DNA of 56,315 nucleotides, taken from positions 1 through 56,315 of the forward strand of contig NZ_JAGLCD010000013.1 in NCBI RefSeq assembly GCF_023146395.1, written 5' to 3'. The position numbers and the translations under genes were made by a program. Numbering within the stretch: the stretch's first letter is position 1; each line of letters starts with the position of its first letter. Shown here piece after piece: positions 9,387 through 24,171 of the stretch. Source of the stretch: Aeromicrobium sp. (GTDB lineage: Bacteria > Actinomycetota > Actinomycetes > Propionibacteriales > Nocardioidaceae). The notes beneath the pieces are model-generated. The model did no database searches. It was given only the letters and a program-made list of their open reading frames with translations, and was not told the origin of the DNA.

Positions 9387-10069
9387 GCACGGTCCGCGAC
9401 CTGCGCGTGCTCGTGGTCGACGACGACTTCATGGTCGCGCGCATCCACGAGCGATTCGTCGAGCGCACCGCGGGGTTCACCACGGTGGGCACGGCTCGCA
9501 CAGGCGCCGAGGCCCTCGAGCTGGTCACGCAGCTCTCCCCCGACATCGTGCTGCTCGACGTCCACCTCCCCGACCTGGACGGTCTCGAGGTGCTGCGTCA
9601 GGTCCGCGCCCTCGGCCACGAGGTCGGCGTCGTCATGGTCACCGCCGAGCGCGACGCCGAGATCGTGCGCGCCGCCCTGCTGGGCGGTGCGCAGCAGTAC
9701 CTCGTCAAGCCGTTCGAGCACCCGGCGCTGGAGACCCGGCTCCAGGCGGTGCGCGCGACGCTGACCGCCCTCGGGACCCTCGACAGCGATCCCCAGGTGG
9801 TCGACCAGGCCTCGATCGACCGGGCGTTCGGCGCGGCGGGGGTCTCGACCGAGCTGCCGAAGGGCCTCAGCCAGGAGACCGCCGGGGCGGTCCTGGAGGC
9901 GCTGCGCCAGCGCGGCGAGCTGTCCGCCAGCGAGGCCGGCCAGGACGTGGGGCTCTCCCGGGTCAGCGCGCGACGCTACCTCGAGCACTTCGTGACGGAG
10001 GGCCGCGCCACGGTGCGTCTGCAGTACGGCACGACTGGGCGCCCCGAGCGCCGCTACTCCGTGAGCTGA
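9383..10069 (+). CDS. CitB/DcuR-family response regulator
   Basis: This 228-residue regulator has an N-terminal receiver domain with the acidic cluster at VVDDD (13-15), phosphoacceptor Asp59 in LLDVHLPDLDG, and the conserved lysine in QYLVKPF near residue 110. The C-terminal part carries a helix-turn-helix (LSASEAGQDVGLSRVSARRYLEHF) as in CitB/DcuR regulators. Its start overlaps the kinase stop by ATGA, so the pair is made in fixed ratio. The likely target is the divergent tctC promoter region 7680-7760, although I saw no clear palindromic operator there. The protein ends SVS. Confidence 0.93.
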   Translation: MSTVRDLRVLVVDDDFMVARIHERFVERTAGFTTVGTARTGAEALELVTQLSPDIVLLDVHLPDLDGLEVLRQVRALGHEVGVVMVTAERDAEIVRAALLGGAQQYLVKPFEHPALETRLQAVRATLTALGTLDSDPQVVDQASIDRAFGAAGVSTELPKGLSQETAGAVLEALRQRGELSASEAGQDVGLSRVSARRYLEHFVTEGRATVRLQYGTTGRPERRYSVS

Positions 10070-10099
10070 GGCCCCGGCGACGACGTCGCCCTACCCGTT

Positions 10100-10142
10100 G
10101 GTCGAGTGCTGACCGAGGAACGAGGGCGGCGTATCGAGACCC
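10100..10142 (+). repeat. Dispersed palindromic repeat, copy 1 (GGTCGAGT...GTATCGAGACC)
   Basis: The ends read GGTCGAGT and GTATCGAGACC with about 24 variable bases between. The same frame of conserved ends recurs in inverted orientation at 10204-10245 and 10312-10353, and in the same orientation at 56192-56232 and 56272-56314. All copies lie in non-coding DNA. The conserved ends start and finish GGTC/GACC, so each copy is an imperfect palindrome of REP type. Confidence 0.75.
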
Positions 10143-10151
10143 GGTCAGGCG

Positions 10152-10361
10152 ACCTCGATCCGGCACCACCGGCCGGACCGACCTCGCGCGATCACGCAAC
10201 CAGGGTCTCGATACTCGCCCCTCGTCCCTCGGGACGAACTCGACCACCAGAACAAGCCCACCTCGATCCGGCACCACCGGCCGAGCCAACCGCGCGCGAT
10301 CACGCAACCAGGGTCTCGATACTCGCCCCTCGTCCCTCGGGACGAACTCGACCACCAGAAC
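10152..10361. repeat. Two tandem 102-bp repeats, period 108 bp, each containing an inverted dispersed repeat
   Basis: Bases 10152-10253 and 10260-10361 are nearly identical direct copies offset by 108 bp. Differences are confined to a short stretch after the first 25 bases. Each copy contains the dispersed palindromic repeat in minus orientation (10204-10245 and 10312-10353). The block sits between the convergent response-regulator and argH genes. The rest of 10070-10474 holds no supportable gene. Confidence 0.85.
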
Positions 10362-10370
10362 GGGCGACCG

Positions 10371-10457
10371 CGATCCCGCACCACCAGGACGACCGACCTC
10401 GATCCCGCACCACCAGAACGGCCGACCTCGATCCGGCACCACCGGAACGGGCGACCT
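10371..10457. repeat. Three tandem 29-bp repeats
   Basis: The units 10371-10399, 10400-10428 and 10429-10457 each begin CGATCC(C/G)GCACCACC and end CGACCT. They differ at a handful of positions. The 29-bp unit resembles the first part of the neighbouring 102-bp repeat (CGATCCGGCACCACCGG), so the two arrays probably arose from one another. Unlike CRISPR there are no unique spacers. Confidence 0.8.
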
Positions 10458-10474
10458 CGCCGGTGGGCGCAGGC

Positions 10475-12413
<1,939 letters not shown>

Positions 12414-12426
12414 GCGTGCCACGTCC

Positions 12427-14590
<2,164 letters not shown>

Positions 14591-14594
<4 letters not shown>

Positions 14595-15583
14595 GGCTTC
14601 TCCTTGTCGACGCTCGTGGAGTACAGCGCCGTGCGGATCCGGGTGCGAGCACCCGGCACGACCTGGGTGCCGACCCCCTCGTCGGTGAACATCTCCAGGA
14701 GCACCGCGTGCGACTCACGACCGTCGACCACGGTCGCGCGGGCCACGCCGCCCTGGACGGCCTTGAGGCAGGCGGTCATCTTCGGGATCATGCCGCTGGC
14801 CAGGCCGGGGATCAGGGCCTCGAGGCTCTCCGGGCTGATCTCCCCGATCACGTCGGTCGAGTTCGGCCAGTCGGCGTAGAGCCCCTCGACGTCGGTCAGG
14901 ACCAGGAGCTTCTCGGCCCCCAGGGCCACCGCGAGGGCCGCCGCTGCCGTGTCGGCGTTGACGTTGTGCACCTGCCCGTGCTTGTCGGGCGCGACGCTCG
15001 ACACGACCGGGATGCGGCCCGCCTCGATGATGTCCCGCACGGCCTCGGGACGGACGTCGACGACCTCCCCGACCAGGCCGACGTCGACCGGCTCACCGTC
15101 GACGAGCGGCATCGTGCGCTCGGCCGTGAACAGCCCTGCGTCCTCACCCGAGAGACCGACGGCCATCGCGCCGTGGCGGTTGAGCAGGCCCACGAGCTCG
15201 CGGCCCACCTGGCCGGTCAGGACCATCCGGACGACGTCCATCGTCTCCGGGGTCGTGACCCGCAGGCCGCCACGGAACTCCGACTCGATGTCGAGCTTGT
15301 CGAGCATCGTGCTGATCTGCGGGCCACCGCCGTGCACCACGACGGGCTTGAACCCCGCCAGACGCAGGAAGACGATGTCCTCGGCGAACGCCTGCTTGAG
15401 CGTGTCGTCGGTCATGGCGTTGCCGCCGTACTTCACGACCACGACCTTGTCGTGGTACTTCTTCAGCCACGGCAGCGCGTGCGCCAGGATGCCGGCCTTG
15501 GTCGTGGCCTTCTTCCAGTCATCCGGGTGCCACTCGTCGGGCCCGTCGTCGGTGCTCGTCGGGACGCTCTTGAAGTCGTTCAT
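14591..15583 (-). CDS. argB: Acetylglutamate kinase
   Basis: This 330-residue amino-acid kinase has the nucleotide/substrate motif KYGGNAM and the glycine-rich VVHGGGPQI with downstream catalytic residues. It phosphorylates N-acetylglutamate, normally the arginine-feedback-controlled step in organisms using the ArgJ cycle. There is a roughly 40-residue N-terminal extension (acidic, [14 protein letters not shown]) ahead of the kinase core; such an N-terminal helix is associated with hexameric, arginine-inhibited kinases, so feedback inhibition is likely. ATG 15583 overlaps the argJ stop by ATGA. Confidence 0.96.
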
Positions 15584-16740
15584 GAGCTGTAGGCGGAGTT
15601 CTCGTGGACGTACGCCTGCGTGAGGTCGTTGGTCCAGATCGTCGCCGCCTCCTTTCCTGCTTTGAGGTCGATCGTGACGGTGACGGCGCGCTGCTCGAGG
15701 TCGATGCTGCTGGGGTCCTCGGCAGGGCCGCTCTGGCGGCAGACCCAGACGCCGTTGAGCGCGACGTCGAGGTCCGCCGGGTCGAAGGCGGCATCCGTGG
15801 TGCCGACCGACGCCAGGATGCGCCCCCAGTTGGGGTCCTTGCCGAAGATCGCGCACTTGAACAGATTGCTGCGCGCGACCGACCGGCTGACCTCCAGGGC
15901 GTCCTGCTCGCTGGCGGCGTTGACCGTCTCGATCGCGATCTCGTGGTCGGCGCCCTCGGCGTCGGCCAGCAGCTGCAGCGCGAGGTCACGGCACACCTCG
16001 GTCAGCAGGCTCGTGAACTCGGCCAGGTCGGGCGAGACCTCGGCGGCGCCGGAGGCCATCAGCAGCACGGTGTCGTTGGTCGACTGGCACCCGTCGGAGT
16101 CGAGGCGGTCGAAGGACTGCGCCGTGGCCGCCCGCAGGGCCGCGTCGAGGTCGGTCGCGGCCAGGTCGGCATCGGTCGTGATGACGACGAGCATCGTGGC
16201 CAGCGCCGGGGCGAGCATGCCGGCCCCCTTGGCCATGGCACCGATCGTGTAGCCGCCGGCACCCCCGCCGGTGCGGACGGCCTGCTTGCTCACGGTGTCG
16301 GTGGTCATGATCGCGGTCGCAGCCGCGGCTCCCCCGTCGGCGCTGAGGGCCGAGACCGCCTCGCGCACCCCGCCCAGCAGGTCGTCCTTGTCGTTCAGCA
16401 AGCCGATCAGACCGGTCGAGCACACCTGCACGTCGATCGGGCCGACGCCGAGCAGCTCACCGGCGAGCTCGGCCGTCTCGTGCACGATCTGGAAACCGGC
16501 CGCACCCGTGTAGCAGTTGGCGCCGCCGGAGTTCAGCACGACCGCTCGAGCGCTGCCGGTCGAGATGGCCTGCTCGCTCCACAGGACCGGATTGGCCTTG
16601 CACCGGTTCGACGTGAAGACCGCAGCGGCCGACGAGATGGGGCCGTCGTTGACGACCAGCGCGACATCGGGTGCCCCGCTCGTCTTCAGACCGGCAGCGA
16701 TGCCGGACGCCTTGAATCCTGCCGCGGCCGTGACGCTCAT
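15580..16740 (-). CDS. argJ: Bifunctional glutamate N-acetyltransferase (ornithine acetyltransferase)
   Basis: This 386-residue self-cleaving enzyme has the cleavage region [14 protein letters not shown], in which the Thr of ATML becomes the nucleophile of the beta chain. It transfers the acetyl group from acetylornithine to glutamate, giving a cyclic arginine pathway and explaining the absence of an argE or a separate argA here. Whether it can also use acetyl-CoA cannot be read from sequence. ATG 16740 overlaps the argC stop by ATGA. Confidence 0.96.
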   Translation of the reverse strand: MSVTAAAGFKASGIAAGLKTSGAPDVALVVNDGPISSAAAVFTSNRCKANPVLWSEQAISTGSARAVVLNSGGANCYTGAAGFQIVHETAELAGELLGVGPIDVQVCSTGLIGLLNDKDDLLGGVREAVSALSADGGAAAATAIMTTDTVSKQAVRTGGGAGGYTIGAMAKGAGMLAPALATMLVVITTDADLAATDLDAALRAATAQSFDRLDSDGCQSTNDTVLLMASGAAEVSPDLAEFTSLLTEVCRDLALQLLADAEGADHEIAIETVNAASEQDALEVSRSVARSNLFKCAIFGKDPNWGRILASVGTTDAAFDPADLDVALNGVWVCRQSGPAEDPSSIDLEQRAVTVTIDLKAGKEAATIWTNDLTQAYVHENSAYSS

Positions 16741-17801
16741 GGGGCAACTCCTTCGGTCGGCAGGCCGGTGGTCTCGGGCAGACCGAGGGCGAGGTTCATG
16801 GACTGGATCGCACCGCCGGCGGTGCCCTTGACCAGGTTGTCGAGCGCCGTGACCGTGACGAGCCGGCCGACCTTCTCGTCGATCGCGACCTGCACGTGGA
16901 CCTGGTTCGAGCCGAGCGTCGCCGCGGTGGAGGGCCACACGCCCTCCGGCAGCAGGTGCACGAACGGCTCGGTCGCATACGCCGCGTCGTACGCCGCGCG
17001 CACCGACGCCAGGTCGGTGCCCGGCCGAAGGCGCGCCGTGGCCGTGGCGAGGATGCCCCGCGACATCGGCACCAGGGTCGGGGTGAACGACAGGGCCACG
17101 TCGCTCGCACCGGCATGACGCAGGTTCTGGACGATCTCCGGGATGTGCCGGTGCGTGCCACCGACCGCGTACGGCACCGCGGCGCCGAGTCCCTCGGAGG
17201 CCAGCAGATGCGGCTTGGCCGCCTTGCCGGCACCGGAGTAGCCGTTGGCCAGGACCGCGACCAGGTCGGTGCTCTCGACGAGGCCACCGGCGATCGCCGG
17301 CTGCAGGCCGAGCGTCACGGCCGTGACGTTGCACCCCGGGACCGCGATGCGCGTGACCGAGCCGAGCTCCTCCCGCTGACGGTTCGCACCCGGCTCGTCA
17401 CCGCCGATCATGAGCTCCGGCAGGCCGTAGGGCCAGGTCCCGGCGTGCTCGCTGCCGTAGTAGGCGACCCAGTCCTCGGCGCTCTCCAGCCGGTGGTCGG
17501 CGCCGCAGTCGATCACGAGGGTGTCGGGACCGAGCGCCGCGGCGACCTTGCCGGACTCGCCGTGGGGCAGGCCGAGGAACACGACGTCGTGGCCCGCGAG
17601 GGTCTCCGGCGTCGTGGGCTCGATCACGCGGTCGTGCAGACGGACCAGATGCGGCTGGTGCTCGACCAGCCGCGATCCGGCGCTCGAGGCTGCGGTGAGC
17701 GCGCCGATGCTGATGGCCGGGTGACCGAGCAGGAGGCGCAGGACCTCACCACCGGCGTACCCGCTCGCGCCGGCGACGGCGACGTTGTACGTGTGGCTCA
17801 T
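16737..17801 (-). CDS. argC: N-acetyl-gamma-glutamyl-phosphate reductase
   Basis: This 354-residue NADP-dependent reductase has a Rossmann start [17 protein letters not shown] and the active-site cysteine in VPGCNVTAV. It reduces acetylglutamyl phosphate made by ArgB. It lies 37 bases after the argG stop on the same strand, so cotranscription with argG is likely though without overlap. The stop overlaps the argJ start. Confidence 0.96.
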   Translation of the reverse strand: MSHTYNVAVAGASGYAGGEVLRLLLGHPAISIGALTAASSAGSRLVEHQPHLVRLHDRVIEPTTPETLAGHDVVFLGLPHGESGKVAAALGPDTLVIDCGADHRLESAEDWVAYYGSEHAGTWPYGLPELMIGGDEPGANRQREELGSVTRIAVPGCNVTAVTLGLQPAIAGGLVESTDLVAVLANGYSGAGKAAKPHLLASEGLGAAVPYAVGGTHRHIPEIVQNLRHAGASDVALSFTPTLVPMSRGILATATARLRPGTDLASVRAAYDAAYATEPFVHLLPEGVWPSTAATLGSNQVHVQVAIDEKVGRLVTVTALDNLVKGTAGGAIQSMNLALGLPETTGLPTEGVAP

Positions 17802-17838
17802 GGTTCAACCCTTGCAGAAGTGGCGGGCGGTGGTGGAC

Positions 17839-19308
<1,470 letters not shown>

Positions 19309-19322
19309 GCCCGGGGTCGAGG

Positions 19323-19426
19323 TGCCGCTCGCGAGCGAGTTTGTTGGTGTCGTCGAGAGACTTTGTTGGTGGACGGGAGCCAACAAAGTCTCTCCTGACC
19401 CCCAACAAAGTCTCTCGCGAGCGGCA
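19323..19426. repeat. 104-bp nested inverted-repeat element between pheT and argG
   Basis: Four copies of a motif containing TTTGTTGG or its complement CCAACAAA are arranged two forward, two reverse. The inner stem pairs 19355-19369 (GAGAGACTTTGTTGG) perfectly with 19380-19394 around a 10-base loop. The outer stem pairs 19323-19347 with 19402-19426, identical at 22 of 25 positions after reverse complementing. The element begins one base past the pheT stop, so it could terminate pheST transcripts, but there is no U-tract. Confidence 0.8.
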
Positions 19427-19427
19427 A

Positions 19428-21944
19428 TTACCGCAAGGTGGCGGAGAACTCGGTCTCGGCCGCGCGGACCGCGGCATCGCGCGCCGCCTTGATGTCGGCG
19501 TCGGTCAGCGTGCGGTCGGGAGCGCGCAGGCGCAGGGAGAACGCCAGGGAGCGTCGCCCCTGGGGCACCTGGTCACCGGTGTAGACGTCGAACAGGCGCA
19601 CCGACTCCACCAGGTCGCTCGCCGCCGCCAGCGCGGACCGCACGGACTCGGCCGGCACCGCCTCGTCGACGACGAACGCGAGGTCCTCCTTGGCCACCGG
19701 GAACGTCGAGAACGACGGCTTCGGGCCGATCGGAGGTGCGGCAGCCAGCATCAGGTCGAGGTCGATCTCGCCGACGCCGACCCGCCCGGGGAGCCCGTGC
19801 TCGGCGGCCACGGCCGGGTGCAGCTCACCGGCGTGACCGACCACGGTGCCGTCGGCGAGCACCAGCTCGGCACACCGGCCCGGGTGGTACGGCGCGACCT
19901 GCGCGGCGCGTGCCGCGACCTCGACGTGCAGCACCTGGGCGACGCGGCGCAGCACCGCGACCGCGTCCGACCAGGCTGCCGGCCGGCCTGGGCCGTCCCA
20001 GCCCGTGCGTTCGCGCTCCCCCACGAGCACCAGGCCGACGTGGTGCGGCTGGTACGGCAGGGCCGCGTCGAGCGCGGCGAGCTGTTCGGCGGTGGGCCGT
20101 GCATCGACACCGTAGATCGGTGCGGCGACCTCGTCCGCGGCGGGCAGGAAGACGCGGCCGACCTCGCTGATCTGGACGACGTCGTGGCCCCGGCCGACGT
20201 TGAGTGACGCGGCGCGCAGCAGACCCACGAGCAGCGTCGTGGTCAGGCCGGGCTCCTCGCGCGAGAGCGGGTTGGCCAGCAGGACCTGGCGCCGACGCTC
20301 GTCGGTGGGCGCGAGCCCGAGCCGGTCGAGGTGCGCCGGGCCGACGAACGGCAGGGTCGTCACCTCGGTCAGGCCCGCGCCGGCGAGCACGTGCCCGACG
20401 CGGCGGCGCAGCTCCTGCTCGCGGGAGAGCCCGCGCCCCCCGGTGGGGGTCGGCAGCACCGACGGCACGTTCTCGTAGCCGGCCGACCGCAGCGCCTCCT
20501 CGACGAAGTCGTAGGGGTCGTTGAGGTCGAACCGCCACGTGGGCGGGCTCACGACGAACGTGGCCCCGTCGCGCTCGACGACGCAGCCGTTGCGCTCGAG
20601 CACGTCCTGCGTGAGCTCGGGCGTGATGTCGACGCCCGAGATCCGCGCGGGCAGGTCGACGGCGAACGTGACCGGAGCCGGTGCCCGGACCGTGCCGACG
20701 TGCGTGACGCCCGGCTCGAGCCGGCCGCCCGCGAGCTCCACGAGCAGCTCGGCGACGCGGGCTGCACCCGCGAGGGTCAGCGCCGGGTCGACCCCCCGTT
20801 CGTAGCGCTTGGCGGCCTCCGACGGCAGCTTGTGCCGGCGTTCTCCGCGGAAGATCGTGGTGGGGTCCCAGTGGGCCGCCTCGACGACGACGTCGGTCGT
20901 GTCCGGACCGATCTCCGTGCTCGCGCCGCCCATGACCCCGGCCAGGCCGATCACGCCCGAGTCGTCAGCGATCACGAGGTCCTCGGGGGTCAGGGTGCGC
21001 ACGACGTCGTCGAGCGTCGTGATCTGCTCCCCCGCCTCGGCGCGGCGCACGACGAGGTCGCCGCTGACCTTGGCGCGGTCGTAGCAGTGGTTGGGCTGGC
21101 CCAGCTCGAGCATGACGTAGTTGCTGATGTCGACCGTCAGCGAGATCGAGCGCATCCCGGCCTGTGTGAGCCGCCGCGCCAGCCAGTCCGGCGTGGGCCG
21201 GGTGGGATCGATGCCCGTGACGACGACGGTCGAGAAGACCGGGCAGCCCTCGGGGTCCTCGACGCGCACGGGGTACCCGCCGTCGCCCGTGGGCAGCGTC
21301 ACGGCCTCGGCCGGATCGGCGAACGGCAGGTCGAAGGCCAGTGCGGTGTCACGAGCGACACCGCGCAGGCTCAGGGCGTACGCCCGGTCGGGATTGACCT
21401 CCAGGTCGAGCGTCTGGTCGCCCAGGCCGAGCAGCACGATCGCGTCGTCGCCGGGCGCGGCCGACCCGGCCGGGAGCACCAGGATGCCGGCGGCCGAGCT
21501 CGCGTCGTCGGGCAGACCCAGCTCCGTCGTCGAGCAGATCATGCCGTCCGAGACGTGCCCGTAGGTCTTGCGCGAGCCGATCTCGAAGTCCAAGGCAGCC
21601 AGGTAGGTGCCCGGCAGCGCCACCACGACGAGGTCGCCCACGGCGAAGTTGTGCGCGCCGCAGACGATGCCGCGGCTCGCGACGTCGTCGCCGGGTGCGT
21701 CAGGCACCGAGTCGACGTTCTGAGCGCCGACGTCGACGCGGCACCAGTTGATCGTCTTGCCGTTCTTCTGCTGCTCCGGCGAGATCGCCAGGACGCGTCC
21801 GACGGTCAACGGACCGGACACCCCGCCGCCGATGATCTCCTCGAGCTTGAGGTCGTACATCGTCAGTCGGTCGGCCAGCTGGGCCGTCGTGACCTCGGCC
21901 GGCAGCTCCACGAGGCTCTTCAGCCACTCGACAGGTACCTTCAC
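19428..21944 (-). CDS. pheT: Phenylalanyl-tRNA synthetase beta subunit
   Basis: This 838-residue subunit has the standard order: N-terminal tRNA-binding EMAP/OB domain (GIVCGAHNFAVGD), B3/B4 editing domain, B5 domain and a C-terminal anticodon-binding fold (FSTFPVAKEDLAFVVDE; C-terminal LRLRAPDRTLTDADI). It forms an alpha2-beta2 enzyme with PheS that charges tRNA-Phe. GTG start 21944 overlaps the pheS stop by GTGA. Confidence 0.97.
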   Translation of the reverse strand: MKVPVEWLKSLVELPAEVTTAQLADRLTMYDLKLEEIIGGGVSGPLTVGRVLAISPEQQKNGKTINWCRVDVGAQNVDSVPDAPGDDVASRGIVCGAHNFAVGDLVVVALPGTYLAALDFEIGSRKTYGHVSDGMICSTTELGLPDDASSAAGILVLPAGSAAPGDDAIVLLGLGDQTLDLEVNPDRAYALSLRGVARDTALAFDLPFADPAEAVTLPTGDGGYPVRVEDPEGCPVFSTVVVTGIDPTRPTPDWLARRLTQAGMRSISLTVDISNYVMLELGQPNHCYDRAKVSGDLVVRRAEAGEQITTLDDVVRTLTPEDLVIADDSGVIGLAGVMGGASTEIGPDTTDVVVEAAHWDPTTIFRGERRHKLPSEAAKRYERGVDPALTLAGAARVAELLVELAGGRLEPGVTHVGTVRAPAPVTFAVDLPARISGVDITPELTQDVLERNGCVVERDGATFVVSPPTWRFDLNDPYDFVEEALRSAGYENVPSVLPTPTGGRGLSREQELRRRVGHVLAGAGLTEVTTLPFVGPAHLDRLGLAPTDERRRQVLLANPLSREEPGLTTTLLVGLLRAASLNVGRGHDVVQISEVGRVFLPAADEVAAPIYGVDARPTAEQLAALDAALPYQPHHVGLVLVGERERTGWDGPGRPAAWSDAVAVLRRVAQVLHVEVAARAAQVAPYHPGRCAELVLADGTVVGHAGELHPAVAAEHGLPGRVGVGEIDLDLMLAAAPPIGPKPSFSTFPVAKEDLAFVVDEAVPAESVRSALAAASDLVESVRLFDVYTGDQVPQGRRSLAFSLRLRAPDRTLTDADIKAARDAAVRAAETEFSATLR

Positions 21945-23074
21945 AGTCCCACTCCGAACGGCTCGGTGAAGCGGACGTCGCCGTCCCAGAGGTCACGCAG
22001 GTCGGCGATGTCGTACCGGCTCGTGACGGTGCGGTCCAGGCCCATGCCGAACGCGAAGCCCGAGTAGCGCTCCGGGTCGACCCCGCACGCGACCAGGACC
22101 CGCGGGTTCACGACACCGCAGCCGCCCCACTCGATCCATCCCTCGCCCCCACAGGTGCGGCAGGACGCGACGGCCGAGGGCTCGTTGTGGCACACGTAGC
22201 AGAGCAGGTCGACCTCGGCGCTGGGCTCGGTGAACGGGAAGTACGACGGACGGAAGCGCGTCGTCATGGTGTCGCCGTAGATCGCGCGGGCGAAGTGGTC
22301 GAGCGTGCCCTTGAGGTGAGCCATCGAGAGACCCTCGTCGATCGCGAGGCCCTCGACCTGGTGGAACACCGGCATGTGCGTGGCGTCGGCCTCGTCGGTG
22401 CGGTAGACCCGCCCGGGGCACACGACGTAGATCGGCGGCGTGCGCGTCAGCATCGAGCGGGCCTGCACCGGCGACGTGTGGGTGCGCAGCACCTTGCCGG
22501 AGTCCTGGGCCCCCGGCCCGTCTGCCGCGGCGCCGGACGAGGCGACCCAGAACGTGTCCTGCATCGTGCGGGCCGGATGGTCCGGTCCGAGGTTCATCGC
22601 ATCGAAGTTGAGCCACTCGGCCTCGACCTCCGGCCCCTCGGCGACCTCCCACCCCATCGCGACGAAGACGTCGGCGACGAGCTCCTGGATCGTGGTGATG
22701 GGGTGGCGCGCACCCACGACCTCGCGATCGGTCGGCAGGGTCACGTCGACGGTCTCGGCGAGCAGGCGCGCGGCCGACTCGACCGCCTCCAGCTCCTCGG
22801 TGCGGGTCGCGAGGGCCTGGGCCACCTCGCCGCGCGCCTGACCGATCCGCTGGCCGGCCTCCTTGCGCGCCTGGGGTGGCAGCGCACCGATCTCGCGGTT
22901 GGCCAGCGCCAGGGGCGACCGGTCGCCCGTGTGGTCGATCCGGACCTGCTTGAGCTCGGCCAGGGTCGTGGCCGCGGTCACGGCCTGGAGCGCCTCGCTC
23001 GTCACCCGGGCGATCTCGTCAGGGTGGAGCGGCGTGACCTCGACAGGGTCGTAGTCGGAGTTGGGTGCGGACAC
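21941..23074 (-). CDS. pheS: Phenylalanyl-tRNA synthetase alpha subunit
   Basis: This 377-residue catalytic subunit shows an N-terminal coiled-coil, motif 2-like DEADATHMPVFHQVEG, and motif 3 YSGFAFGMGLDRT. A Cys cluster lies in the loop before the C-terminus (CYVCHNEPSAVASCRTCGG), longer in Cys than is usual, and could bind a metal. Start: TTG 23083 is in frame, but GTG 23074 sits 8 bases after a clear -10 TAGACT, so a leaderless mRNA beginning at GTG is preferred. No Shine-Dalgarno is present. Confidence 0.95.
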   Translation of the reverse strand: MSAPNSDYDPVEVTPLHPDEIARVTSEALQAVTAATTLAELKQVRIDHTGDRSPLALANREIGALPPQARKEAGQRIGQARGEVAQALATRTEELEAVESAARLLAETVDVTLPTDREVVGARHPITTIQELVADVFVAMGWEVAEGPEVEAEWLNFDAMNLGPDHPARTMQDTFWVASSGAAADGPGAQDSGKVLRTHTSPVQARSMLTRTPPIYVVCPGRVYRTDEADATHMPVFHQVEGLAIDEGLSMAHLKGTLDHFARAIYGDTMTTRFRPSYFPFTEPSAEVDLLCYVCHNEPSAVASCRTCGGEGWIEWGGCGVVNPRVLVACGVDPERYSGFAFGMGLDRTVTSRYDIADLRDLWDGDVRFTEPFGVGL

Positions 23075-23082
23075 AGGACCCA

Positions 23083-23088
23083 AGTCTA
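23083..23088 (-). promoter_or_regulatory. Candidate -10 for leaderless pheS mRNA
   Basis: TAGACT reads toward pheS and ends 8 bases before GTG 23074, matching the TAnnnT actinobacterial -10 consensus and the spacing of a transcript that starts at the start codon. Confidence 0.5.
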
Positions 23089-23117
23089 GTGGCGCGCTGC
23101 GGGTGCCCTCGCGCGGC

Positions 23118-24164
23118 TCAGTCGCTCAGGGCGTCAGGCTCGTTGACCGGCAGCCAGACGTCGATCCTCGCACCGCCGCCCGGAGCATCGCCGATCGTGA
23201 CCAGACCGCCGTGCTGGGTCACGATGCCGCCCACGATGTACATGCCGAGGCCGCTGCCCGCACCCGGGCCCGCCTTCCAGAACCGGCTGAACACCCGCTG
23301 GCGCAGCTCCTCGGGAATGCCCGGCCCGCGGTCGACGAGTCGGATCCGCACGCCCGGCTCCCCGTCCTGCGGCGCGGACGCGACCTCGACCCGCCGCAGC
23401 CCGTGACCGTGGCGCATCGCGTTCTCCACGAGATTCGTCAGGACCTGCACGAGGCGGTCGGCGTCGCCCCAGACCAGGTCGACCTCGGCGAGGTCGGACT
23501 CCCACGAGGGTTCGCTCCCCGCGGCCGAGACGCTGCGGAGCACCCGGTCGACGAGCTGGTCCACGCGCACGGGCCCCCGCTTCAGGGTGAGCCGGCCGGA
23601 GTCGATGCGGGCCGCGTCGAGCAGCTCGGTGATGAGCCGGGTGAGCCGGTCGGCGTCGGCATCGACCGTCTCCAGCATGAACTGCCGCTGCTCGTCGGTG
23701 AACCGGTCCCACTTGCTCAGCAGGGTCGCGGTGAACCCCTTGATACCCGTCAACGGCGAGCGCAGCTCGTGGGCGACCGTGGCGACGAGGTCGGACCGCT
23801 CCCGGTCGCGCTGGTTGCGCGCCCGCGCGCTGCGGATGCCGACGACGACCTGACGCACGGTGCCGCCCGGCCGGTCGCGCCGCAGCGAGGCCGTGATCAG
23901 GTACTCCGATCCCCGGGGCGAGTACCACGACTGCTCGGAGATCGCGGTACGCGTGTTGAGCCCGTCGTACGGGCGCATGCACTCCATCCACGTGTGGCCG
24001 TTGAGGTCGTCGAACGGAAGCGCGTCGGCGAGCGACATGCCGATCATCTCGTCACCCGCGGCCCGGGCCAGCTTGCGGACCCGGTCGTTGACGTAGACGA
24101 CGCGCTGGTCCGGACCTGCGACGATCAAGCCGTCGGGGAAGTCCGCGAAGTCGTCGTGGCCCAC
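23118..24164 (-). CDS. PAS-domain sensor histidine kinase without nearby regulator
   Basis: This 348-residue cytoplasmic kinase has an N-terminal PAS domain (PDGLIVAGPDQRVVYVND), a HisKA domain with the phosphoacceptor in VATVAHELRSPLTGIKGF, then the ATPase motifs NLVENAMRHGHG (N box), DRGPGIPEELR (G1) and GSGLGMYIVGGIV (G2). It has no transmembrane segments. No response regulator is encoded nearby, so it is orphaned; a kinase at this position between the rRNA methyltransferase and pheS is known in other actinobacteria. Leaderless start at GTG 24164 is chosen because TAGATT lies 7 bases upstream; a TTG at 24173 is the alternative. Signal and target are unknown. Confidence 0.9.
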   Translation of the reverse strand: MGHDDFADFPDGLIVAGPDQRVVYVNDRVRKLARAAGDEMIGMSLADALPFDDLNGHTWMECMRPYDGLNTRTAISEQSWYSPRGSEYLITASLRRDRPGGTVRQVVVGIRSARARNQRDRERSDLVATVAHELRSPLTGIKGFTATLLSKWDRFTDEQRQFMLETVDADADRLTRLITELLDAARIDSGRLTLKRGPVRVDQLVDRVLRSVSAAGSEPSWESDLAEVDLVWGDADRLVQVLTNLVENAMRHGHGLRRVEVASAPQDGEPGVRIRLVDRGPGIPEELRQRVFSRFWKAGPGAGSGLGMYIVGGIVTQHGGLVTIGDAPGGGARIDVWLPVNEPDALSD

Positions 24165-24171
24165 GTCCGGC

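Noticed and set aside
10152..10457. Possible CRISPR array
   Set aside because: Units are directly adjoining or near-identical over the full period, without unique spacers, and there are no cas genes.
23074..23117. Possible T-box or Phe attenuator before pheS
   Set aside because: Only 43 bases lie between the kinase stop and the pheS start, with a -10 next to the start codon; there is no room for a leader.
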